A stretch of 6,065 nt of DNA from CAYPZU01 sp964415395 (lineage in GTDB: Bacteria > Chlamydiota > Chlamydiia > Chlamydiales > SM23-39): NCBI GenBank assembly GCA_964415395.1, contig CAYPZU010000101.1:1-6065 (forward strand). The letters run 5' to 3'. A model generated the notes under the pieces. It saw nothing but the letters and a program-made list of their open reading frames with translations, made no database searches and was not told the origin of the DNA. Of this stretch, positions 1 through 5,179 are shown in pieces. How positions within the stretch are numbered: position 1 is the first letter of the stretch; each line of letters starts with the position of its first letter. The translations under genes were made by a program, and so were the position numbers.

Positions 1-285
1 TTAAAAGTAGGAGACTTTCGGCCAGAATACAAAGGACAGATGGAACTTTATCTTCGCTGGCTTGATAAACACGAACGCCAGCCTAACGAGGACTCGCCGA
101 TCGGCCTCATCCTCTGCACAGGCAAAAATCATGAGTGCATCGAGCTTCTCGAATTAGATAAAGCTGGCATTCATGTCGCTGAATATCTCACTGCTCTGCC
201 ATCAAAAGAAGCTCTACGCCAGAAATTGCAACAGGCAAGCAAGCGCGCTCGCTTGCGATTAGAAGCTCAGTCTAATGAAGAATAA
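1..285 (+). CDS. DUF1016 (YhcG-type) PD-(D/E)XK nuclease, C-terminal part
   Basis: The reading frame is open from the first base of the window, so the gene starts upstream; 94 residues are visible before the TAA stop. The stretch beginning LKVGDF..EYKGQMELYLRWL, then SPIGLILCTGKN and LDKAGIHVAEYLTALP, is the characteristic C-terminal half of the DUF1016/YhcG family. In that family this region holds the end of the PD-(D/E)XK nuclease core. Lys2 of the visible part would be the catalytic lysine of the ExK motif, and Gln12/Tyr16 fit the trailing QxxxY motif; the acidic catalytic residues and the N-terminal domain lie outside the window. Members are soluble proteins thought to cut or bind DNA and are often found near restriction-modification genes, but their exact role is not settled. 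The Met at position 40 is internal and should not be used as the start. The next gene begins two bases after the stop, so the two are probably cotranscribed. Confidence 0.9.
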   Translation, partial: LKVGDFRPEYKGQMELYLRWLDKHERQPNEDSPIGLILCTGKNHECIELLELDKAGIHVAEYLTALPSKEALRQKLQQASKRARLRLEAQSNEE

Positions 286-287
286 AT

Positions 288-1478
288 ATGAAATGCGATT
301 TGGAGCCTGCAAAGAAGGTTATAAAGAATTTCTTAGCCGAACGCGATGACGTCAAAAGAATGCAGCAAAATATTTCGGCGCCGTCGCCGGCTCTTGCTTT
401 TAGGTTTGAGGATCGATCACCCATTTTTGATTCGTCTGAATTTACGCCCGCTCCTGATTCTTTCTGGGAGAAAGATGATGCTTATGGGTTGCTCTGCGCA
501 GATCCACACTTTTGGAGACGGATCGTAAATTACAGCTATCAGGTGCCATCGACTCCGATACCAGAGTATTACAGCCAGCCGGCACTACCGATTTATCAGC
601 AGTGGAAAGCTGAAGGGAAAGAGGTGGTCCATCGAAAATGTATGAAAATCCCTGAACCTGCGAAAGGAGTCATTTTGATCGAATATTTGCAGCAATTGGA
701 GCGCAAGGTATCAGATGGCAATGAATGCCGCGATGTGTGGCTTGAATCTCTGAATTGTTTCCGTCAATTTTTGAGAGACGATATGGAGCTAGACCAAATG
801 GGGCCTTTGGAGATGCTGTTTCCTAGTAAAGAAGGCTGTAAGGGAATGGAAATACGCAAGGACTACACGCATAAGTTAGAGGGCGGAGACGTTAAACAAG
901 TCGAGCGCAGAGTTATTCTTCGCAGGATCGAGGACACCGTATATCCGATCGACATACTTGTTGCCGCAGAGATTGTGCAAAATCTGATCGATAGATCTCT
1001 AAAGGGGCGTCCAAATTCCCAGCACTCGGCGATAGAAGCTTTGGCTTTTGCGTGGCTTTGTCTGGCTGTAGGGTTTCGCCGAATGGCTACAAGAGAAGAG
1101 CTTGTGTTTTCAGTGACGGTGGATCAGCTCTACTATTCCGCTCAAACTGATATAGATAAATACTTAAAGCCGACACATTTCATCAAAGTACCCAGTTTGT
1201 TTGGCCCTGTTGACGTTCCGGGTTCCAAAACTCTTTATGACTTGTTGTTAGCTTTACCGAGGGATGCGAACTGTCAACGAGTGCTCAACATGGATTGGGC
1301 AACGACATTGCGAACCTTTCGTAAAGCCGTTAAACGATCAAAGCGTGCCCTAGATCTTGGCCCGATCACATTTCTGACGTTCATGAGTCATCCTCACGAG
1401 GCCATTGGGCATCGAGCTTTCCTAGCGCAAAAATTTTCTAAATCGAAAAAACTGTCACCCACCAAGCAATCTGAATAA
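288..1478 (+). CDS. Uncharacterised 396-residue protein, possible degenerate tyrosine-recombinase fold
   Basis: I do not recognise this protein. It is a long clean ORF ending in TAA. The ATG lies two bases after the stop of the DUF1016 gene, with only a weak GAAG-type ribosome site (277-280), so translation may be coupled to the upstream gene. No signal peptide or membrane segment is seen. The N-terminal ~80 residues are rich in Pro, Phe and Asp. The C-terminal half has a faint resemblance to tyrosine recombinase catalytic domains: a hydrophobic helix followed by an arginine turn (AFAWLCLAVGFRRMATREEL, residues 253-272), a possible beta-hairpin with Lys300 or Lys314, and a His-rich segment ending in GHR (residues 366-376). 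The usual HxxR box and a clear tyrosine nucleophile are not apparent, so recombinase activity is doubtful. Alternatives are a catalytically dead integrase relative or an unrelated element-borne protein. The coding call is strong; the function is unknown. Confidence 0.85.
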   Translation: MKCDLEPAKKVIKNFLAERDDVKRMQQNISAPSPALAFRFEDRSPIFDSSEFTPAPDSFWEKDDAYGLLCADPHFWRRIVNYSYQVPSTPIPEYYSQPALPIYQQWKAEGKEVVHRKCMKIPEPAKGVILIEYLQQLERKVSDGNECRDVWLESLNCFRQFLRDDMELDQMGPLEMLFPSKEGCKGMEIRKDYTHKLEGGDVKQVERRVILRRIEDTVYPIDILVAAEIVQNLIDRSLKGRPNSQHSAIEALAFAWLCLAVGFRRMATREELVFSVTVDQLYYSAQTDIDKYLKPTHFIKVPSLFGPVDVPGSKTLYDLLLALPRDANCQRVLNMDWATTLRTFRKAVKRSKRALDLGPITFLTFMSHPHEAIGHRAFLAQKFSKSKKLSPTKQSE

Positions 1479-1495
1479 TCGGCGATCTCCAGCAC

Positions 1496-1525
1496 AATTG
1501 GGGTTGTAAGTATCACAATCCAATT
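1496..1525. promoter_or_regulatory. Inverted repeat upstream of the AlpA-like gene, candidate operator
   Basis: The 59-bp gap between the 396-residue gene and the AlpA-like gene contains AATTGG (1496-1501) with CCAATT (1520-1525), and inside it TTGT (1504-1507) with ACAA (1515-1518), around a 7-base centre. The two half-sites differ by one inserted base. The dyad ends just ahead of the ribosome site of the regulator, where an autoregulatory operator or an integrase-accessory site would be expected. The sequence symmetry is observed; binding by the downstream protein is inference. No convincing -35/-10 pair was identified. Confidence 0.35.
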
Positions 1526-1528
1526 TAT

Positions 1529-1532
1529 GGAG
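1529..1532 (+). promoter_or_regulatory. Ribosome binding site of the AlpA-like gene
   Basis: GGAG lies five bases ahead of the ATG at 1538. It supports this start and shows that the gene has its own translation signal after the 59-bp gap. Confidence 0.65.
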
Positions 1533-1537
1533 TTACG

Positions 1538-1744
1538 ATGAGTAATTTTGAGTATTGGTCACCACGCCAAATCGTCGATAGTGGCAAATACCCTTTCACC
1601 ATGGGGCAGATTCGCCACCTACTTCTCTACCGACACCGCAACGGCCTCCAAGAGGCCGTTCGCCGAATCGGCAAGCGCCTGATGTTTCGTCGCGATCTCT
1701 TCGAGCAATGGATCGAAGGGCAAAAGGAGGAGAAACATGGGTGA
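1538..1744 (+). CDS. AlpA/excisionase-like winged-helix DNA-binding protein
   Basis: This is a 68-residue basic protein. The layout, YWSPRQIV, then YPFTMGQIRHLLLYRHRNGL (residues 18-37), then VRRIGKRLMFRRDLFEQWIE (residues 41-60), matches the small MerR/AlpA/excisionase-type winged helix used by mobile elements: a helix-turn-helix, a short beta-wing with RIGKR, and a final helix ending in a W(I/L) segment. Such proteins regulate integrase genes, act as recombination directionality factors, or control element replication. It would bind DNA in the cytoplasm, perhaps at the inverted repeat just upstream or the GTGAG repeats further down. Its 3' end overlaps the DUF927 gene by 8 bp, and the ribosome site of that gene lies within its coding sequence, so the two are expressed together. 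The family assignment rests on pattern recognition and the exact target is unknown. Confidence 0.8.
   Translation: MSNFEYWSPRQIVDSGKYPFTMGQIRHLLLYRHRNGLQEAVRRIGKRLMFRRDLFEQWIEGQKEEKHG
1723..1730 (+). promoter_or_regulatory. Strong Shine-Dalgarno site for the DUF927 gene
   Basis: AAAGGAGG sits six bases ahead of the ATG at 1737, inside the 3' end of the AlpA-like gene. It is the best ribosome site in the window and fixes the start of the DUF927 protein, making an 8-bp overlap with the upstream gene. Confidence 0.85.
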
Positions 1745-3431
1745 GTTCGTTCTCGACGAAAGAGGTGTCTGGTTTGAAACGCCACCAAAGAAAGAAGGAG
1801 GGCCACCTAGCCGAATCTGGGTGTGCTCCCCTTTGGATATTCTTGCAATTACACGAGACCATGATAATGAAAACCACGGGAAACTGCTACGGTTTTACGA
1901 TTACGACGGCATCGAACACAGATGGCCGATGCCGTTGGAGTTGCTTGCGGGCGATGGGGCTGCATACAGGCAGGTGTTGCTTTCGGGAGGCATGCGGCTA
2001 GCAGAAAGCAAAATCTGCCGCGAGCTTTTGAATCGGTATATTCAAAGCTGCAATCCCAAAGAGAGGATGCGGTGCGTCAACCGATTGGGTTGGTACGGCG
2101 AGCTATATATTTTGCCCAGCGAGACAATAGGCGCGACTGCAGACGAAGAGGTTGTCTTTCAAGCCAACGCCCCCCTTGCCGATCATCACGACAGTAAGGG
2201 GACTTTGCAGGAGTGGCAGCAAAATGTAGCCAGGTATTGTGTCGACAACTCTCGCCTCTGCTTCAGCATGAGCGTGGGCTTTGCCGCACCTCTGTTGCGT
2301 TTGCTTGGGGAAGAGAACGGGGGATTTAACTTGCGCGGCCCGAGCAGTGGCGGTAAGACCACTGCGTTGAAAGTGGCTCTCTCCGTTTATGGAGGCGAGA
2401 AGATGCTCCAATCGTGGCGGGCTACGTCCAACGGGCTCGAATCCGTTGCTGCCTTGCATAATGACGGTCTACTGTGCCTTGATGAATTGGGAAAATTGGA
2501 GCCGAAAATCGCGGGCGAGACGGCTTACCTTCTTGTGAACGGCACTGGTAAGCAGCGCTCTGATCGGTCTGGCTTTGCCAGAAAGAAGCAAACGTGGCGG
2601 ATTCTATTTCTCTCCAGCGGGGAGCTGGGGCTCCCCGATCTAATTCGCCAGTCGGGGCAGAAAGTGCGGGGCGGCCACGAAGTCAGGGTAGTTGATATTC
2701 CCGCATCTACTGGTCAGAACGGCGTCTTTGAATATCTGCATAATGTTCTTTCAGGGAATGAGTTTTCGCGCCTGCTCTGTGCCAATGTAGAAAAATACCA
2801 CGGCACGGCAGGCAAGGCATTTCTTACCCTGCTGATCAAAGATCTTCCTAAAAATCTTGATCGGCTTCGTCATCTCATCGATCGCTTTAAGAAAGAGAAC
2901 GCCCCCGTTAACGCAGATGGGCAAGTCCATCGTGTTTTAAACCGGTTTGCTCTTGTGGCAGCAGCAGGAACTCTGGCAACAGAGCTTGGTGTAACTGGCT
3001 GGCCCAACGAGGATGCTGGCTGGGCCGCCAAAACATGCTTTGAGGCATGGCTGAAAAATAGAGGTGGTCTCTCTGCTCAGGAAGGGCAAGAGGTTTTGCG
3101 GCAGGTGCGACGGTATCTCGAACAGCACGGCAATTCTAGGTTTACTTCATTGGATGACGATGATGAGCAAAAGGCCAAGACCATCAATCGAGCCGGCTAT
3201 CGGCGGGAATACAAAGAAGGTATGCATTACTTTGTTCTTCCTGAGAGCTTTAAGCAAGAAGTATGCGTAGGATTTGATTTGTCGATTGCAATAGACGTGT
3301 TAAAGGAAAGGCAATGGCTGATGCCTGATGCGGAAGGCAAGAGTACTCGAGCAGAAAAGCTCCCGTGCGCTACATCCTCAACCCGATGCTATCGTCTTGA
3401 TGGAAATAGGATTTTCTCAGATGACATCTAA
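1737..3431 (+). CDS. DUF927-domain P-loop ATPase/helicase-like protein
   Basis: This is a 564-residue cytoplasmic protein of the DUF927 family, ATPases found on plasmids, phages and integrative elements and often joined to a primase or Toprim domain. Residues 115-132 (NRLGWYGELYILPSETIG) are the family's typical 'RxGW...LP' segment. A Walker A motif GPSSGGKT is at 201-208 with Lys207 and Thr208, a Walker B motif LLCLDE at 245-250 with Asp249 and Glu250, and a sensor-1-like FLSSGE at 291-296; Arg304 or Arg311 could be the arginine finger. The C-terminal ~180 residues match the variable helical and winged-helix-like tail of these proteins. All ATPase motifs are intact, so the enzyme should be active, probably in DNA unwinding during element replication. 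It is unusual in having no primase domain attached and none nearby. It follows the AlpA-like gene with an 8-bp overlap, and the GTGAG repeat array begins five bases after its stop. Confidence 0.9.
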   Translation: MGEFVLDERGVWFETPPKKEGGPPSRIWVCSPLDILAITRDHDNENHGKLLRFYDYDGIEHRWPMPLELLAGDGAAYRQVLLSGGMRLAESKICRELLNRYIQSCNPKERMRCVNRLGWYGELYILPSETIGATADEEVVFQANAPLADHHDSKGTLQEWQQNVARYCVDNSRLCFSMSVGFAAPLLRLLGEENGGFNLRGPSSGGKTTALKVALSVYGGEKMLQSWRATSNGLESVAALHNDGLLCLDELGKLEPKIAGETAYLLVNGTGKQRSDRSGFARKKQTWRILFLSSGELGLPDLIRQSGQKVRGGHEVRVVDIPASTGQNGVFEYLHNVLSGNEFSRLLCANVEKYHGTAGKAFLTLLIKDLPKNLDRLRHLIDRFKKENAPVNADGQVHRVLNRFALVAAAGTLATELGVTGWPNEDAGWAAKTCFEAWLKNRGGLSAQEGQEVLRQVRRYLEQHGNSRFTSLDDDDEQKAKTINRAGYRREYKEGMHYFVLPESFKQEVCVGFDLSIAIDVLKERQWLMPDAEGKSTRAEKLPCATSSTRCYRLDGNRIFSDDI

Positions 3432-3435
3432 ACGC

Positions 3436-3493
3436 ATGAGACCAGTGAGATCGGTGAGACAAAAAACTCACCTGTCTCACTCACCTCACCTAA
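3436..3493. repeat. Opposed arrays of 9-bp-phased GTGAG repeats
   Basis: Three 9-bp units run on the plus strand: ATGAGACCA (3436), GTGAGATCG (3445) and GTGAGACAA (3454). After an A-rich spacer the motif returns inverted as CTCAC at 3467, 3476 and 3485, again 9 bp apart, with an extra CTCAC at 3480. The whole array fills most of the 93-bp gap between the DUF927 gene and the 287-residue gene. The phasing and inversion are directly visible. Similar arrays serve as iterons, operators or protein-loading sites, but which of these applies here is not known. Confidence 0.85.
3445..3480. repeat. 14-bp imperfect inverted repeat with A-rich loop
   Basis: GTGAGATCGGTGAG (3445-3458) pairs with CTCACCTGTCTCAC (3467-3480): 12 Watson-Crick pairs, one G-U and one mismatch, around the 8-base loop ACAAAAAA. 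In RNA this would be a stable hairpin. No U-run follows on the plus strand, so it is not a standard rho-independent terminator. It could protect or separate the messages of the flanking genes, or simply reflect the opposed repeat arrays in DNA. Confidence 0.75.
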
Positions 3494-3515
3494 AAAATAA
3501 TGAGCATCAAAGAAT

Positions 3516-3520
3516 GAGGA
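3516..3520 (+). promoter_or_regulatory. Ribosome binding site of the 287-residue gene
   Basis: GAGGA lies four bases ahead of the ATG at 3525, a slightly short spacing but the only purine-rich site there. It supports the chosen start, which also places the conserved N-terminal motif at the expected distance from the protein's beginning. Confidence 0.6.
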
Positions 3521-3524
3521 CACA

Positions 3525-4388
3525 ATGACATCAGAAAAGCAACTTCTTGCGAATCTACAAAACGCTAAAGCCTCCACGGGGCCCGTGAGCATCGAGGGCA
3601 AGGAAATCGTCTCAACGAACGCGATTAAACATGGCATCTTCACGAAAGATCTGATCATTGCATCGGGCGCAGGACAGGAAAATCAAGCAGAATACGAGGA
3701 GATACTGGCTAATTTGATCCAATGCCTAGCTCCTCGCAACCAAATGGAGAGTTTGCTTGTGGAGAAGATCGCAGTGGATTTTTGGCGGCTACGGCGCACG
3801 ATTAGATTTGAAGCCGGCAGCATCAGCAAACACATTGAGCTCATGGTCAAGGATTACTATTCCTACGATAGAAGCGATAGCGTTGCAATTGACGGACAGA
3901 TTGAACGTGCCAAGCAGCAGATCGCCTGGATTACTGCCTACCTGAAATGTCTCAAAAAGAACGAAGTCACCTTTGACCAACCCGTGTGGGAGGGGAAGAC
4001 TATTGCAAGCGATGTGTCCGACGACTTTTATTTGATTGCCCGCGCGTTGCCGAATTTAACGAAGGCGGAACGAGACCAACTTTATGAAGGCGGGTCGACA
4101 TTTAAGAGCCTTGCAGCGCTGCTTGCTCGGTATGGATACTCGCAGGATGAGCATATCGCAACCCGACTGATAGAGCTTTACTCTAGCGAGAATGAAAGGC
4201 TTGCAAAAGAGATTGAAGAACTGAACCAGAAAAAAGACCTCAATCAAGCAGAAGACTTTCGAAACTCCATGGTAGGCTCAGTTCCGGACGAGGAGAATGC
4301 AGAAAAAGCCCTGAAATATGAGCGCTCCATCCAAAAGTCCATCTTTCAAAATCTCTTCATGCTCAAGAAACTACAAGGCTTGTTTTAG
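3525..4388 (+). CDS. Conserved 'STGP...GK...NAIKHG' protein of unknown function
   Basis: This is a 287-residue soluble protein. Residues 11-45 carry the pattern LQNAKASTGP, then GKEIVSTNAIKHGIFTKDLI, the hallmark of a widespread group of bacterial hypothetical proteins (commonly 'STGPkTpeGKarsxxNAxKHGL'). The group is frequent in PVC bacteria, Acidobacteria and mobile elements. An acidic helix (AEYEEILANLIQCLAP, 56-70) and the typical EKIAVDFWRLRRTIRFEAG block (80-98) follow, as in that group. The rest is mostly helical and charged, with a possible coiled coil around residues 222-240 (NERLAKEIEELNQKKDL). No catalytic motif, signal peptide or membrane segment is seen, and no function is established that I know of; the basic N-terminal motif hints at nucleic acid binding. 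The gene is bracketed by GTGAG repeats: the opposed arrays end about 30 bp before its start, and a second array begins on the base after its TAG stop. Confidence 0.85.
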   Translation: MTSEKQLLANLQNAKASTGPVSIEGKEIVSTNAIKHGIFTKDLIIASGAGQENQAEYEEILANLIQCLAPRNQMESLLVEKIAVDFWRLRRTIRFEAGSISKHIELMVKDYYSYDRSDSVAIDGQIERAKQQIAWITAYLKCLKKNEVTFDQPVWEGKTIASDVSDDFYLIARALPNLTKAERDQLYEGGSTFKSLAALLARYGYSQDEHIATRLIELYSSENERLAKEIEELNQKKDLNQAEDFRNSMVGSVPDEENAEKALKYERSIQKSIFQNLFMLKKLQGLF

Positions 4389-4415
4389 GTGAGATCGGTG
4401 AGAAGAGTGAGAAAA
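4389..4415 (+). repeat. Three tandem 9-bp GTGAGANNN repeats
   Basis: GTGAGATCG, GTGAGAAGA and GTGAGAAAA follow each other without gaps, starting on the first base after the stop of the 287-residue gene. The first 15 bases (4389-4403) are identical to 3445-3459 on the other side of that gene. Beyond the array, 26 bp of AT-rich DNA lead to the stop of the convergent nuclease gene; no hairpin terminator is seen in this gap. Confidence 0.85.
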
Positions 4416-4441
4416 TGGCTTTGTTCTGGAGAAAAATATAT

Positions 4442-5179
4442 TTATCCCTCTATCAGCTGGGCCTTTTGTCGATATTGGCAATAATCGCAGTCAGTAGATG
4501 CATAAGGTATGGCACTGCTCTTTAGGCATTCCGCGATTGCCTCGATTGTTGGTTCTATCCATGAGGTGTCGCCTTCATGGGCGATCAATACCTTTTCAAA
4601 CGTCAGCTGATCTTCAAAGGCATCTCGTGCCTTGTGGGCATTGGCAAACAGGAAATAGGCCGTATCCGACACCTTGAAACCATTTTGCCGGAATAGCCAC
4701 TGATAGAACTCGATTTGCTTCTTGTAGCTGATCAAATAACGCTCGGTTTTGACGATTTCGCCGTTCTTCTTCCTCTTTGGTTCCAGTGTAATCTCGTTCT
4801 CCGTTGCCTTGGCCTTATAATCCACAATGGCAAGCTCGCTTGACGGCAGCACCCAGACGTCGTCCACCGCCCCATACAGGCACAGTCCTGTCGCTTCATG
4901 CACATAGCGAATGCCTTTACGGTTATTGCGCCATGCATCCATTTCTGGGTGTTTAAAAGGCACAGCTTCTAGATCAAATGCTCTCAGAAACGGTGGAACC
5001 TCTTGCTTTTCTCGGTAAATATCGCATTCTCTCTTGAGCAACGAGTCCACCAAGTTATTCAGCACGAACGGTGCGCCAGACGGCTGCGTTACACCATGTT
5101 TTCGATCCAGCCAGAAGCAACGCGGGCATTGGCAGAAGAGATCGACTTTGGAACGGCTGATTTGAGGGAAGTCGCTCAT
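4442..5179 (-). CDS. Cas4/RecB-like PD-(D/E)XK nuclease
   Basis: This is a 245-residue protein of the PD-(D/E)XK superfamily, in the group that includes Cas4 and the RecB/AddB nuclease domain. The motifs appear in the usual order: an N-terminal cysteine helix RSKVDLFCQCPRCFWL (9-24), GAVDDVW with the metal-binding Asp106, IVDYKAK with Asp120 and Lys122, YKKQIEFYQWLF with Gln155 and Tyr159, and a C-terminal CDYCQY with Cys231 and Cys234. The catalytic set looks complete, so it should cut DNA, as an exonuclease or endonuclease with Mg2+ or Mn2+. The cysteines could hold an iron-sulfur cluster, but the third C-terminal cysteine typical of Cas4 is missing; Cys16, Cys21 or Cys218 might replace it. 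No cas1, cas2 or CRISPR array is present, so this is not evidently CRISPR-associated. Its ATG overlaps the stop of the upstream helicase-like gene by 4 bp, so the two are translationally coupled and probably act together. The upstream ribosome site is weak (AAGAGAA). Confidence 0.85.
   Translation of the reverse strand: MSDFPQISRSKVDLFCQCPRCFWLDRKHGVTQPSGAPFVLNNLVDSLLKRECDIYREKQEVPPFLRAFDLEAVPFKHPEMDAWRNNRKGIRYVHEATGLCLYGAVDDVWVLPSSELAIVDYKAKATENEITLEPKRKKNGEIVKTERYLISYKKQIEFYQWLFRQNGFKVSDTAYFLFANAHKARDAFEDQLTFEKVLIAHEGDTSWIEPTIEAIAECLKSSAIPYASTDCDYCQYRQKAQLIEG

Noticed and set aside
1..1740. A high number of GATC sites (17 counted by eye in the first 1740 bp, about 7 expected by chance)
   Set aside because: The sites fall in coding DNA with many Ile/Asp/Arg codon junctions, are not evenly spaced and show no cluster at a regulatory gap; codon and dinucleotide bias is a sufficient explanation without a genome-wide comparison.
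1596..2459. Minus-strand ORFs opposite the AlpA-like and DUF927 genes
   Set aside because: The plus-strand proteins have intact motifs and good start sites; the opposite-strand frames show no recognisable domain.
3445..3480. The 14-bp hairpin as a rho-independent terminator
   Set aside because: The plus strand has no T-run after the stem, and the only A/T-run is in the loop; the pairing follows from the opposed repeat arrays.
4415..4525. A 36-codon plus-strand ORF with a hydrophobic middle (LGLLSILAIIAV), starting at the end of the tandem GTGAGA array
   Set aside because: It lies mostly antisense to the 3' end of the well-supported nuclease gene and has no clear ribosome site; a chance ORF is the simpler reading.
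4442..5179. The Cas4-like nuclease as part of a CRISPR-Cas locus
   Set aside because: No cas1, cas2, effector gene or CRISPR array is present. The 9-bp repeats at 3436-3493 and 4389-4415 are far too short and closely spaced to be CRISPR repeats with spacers.
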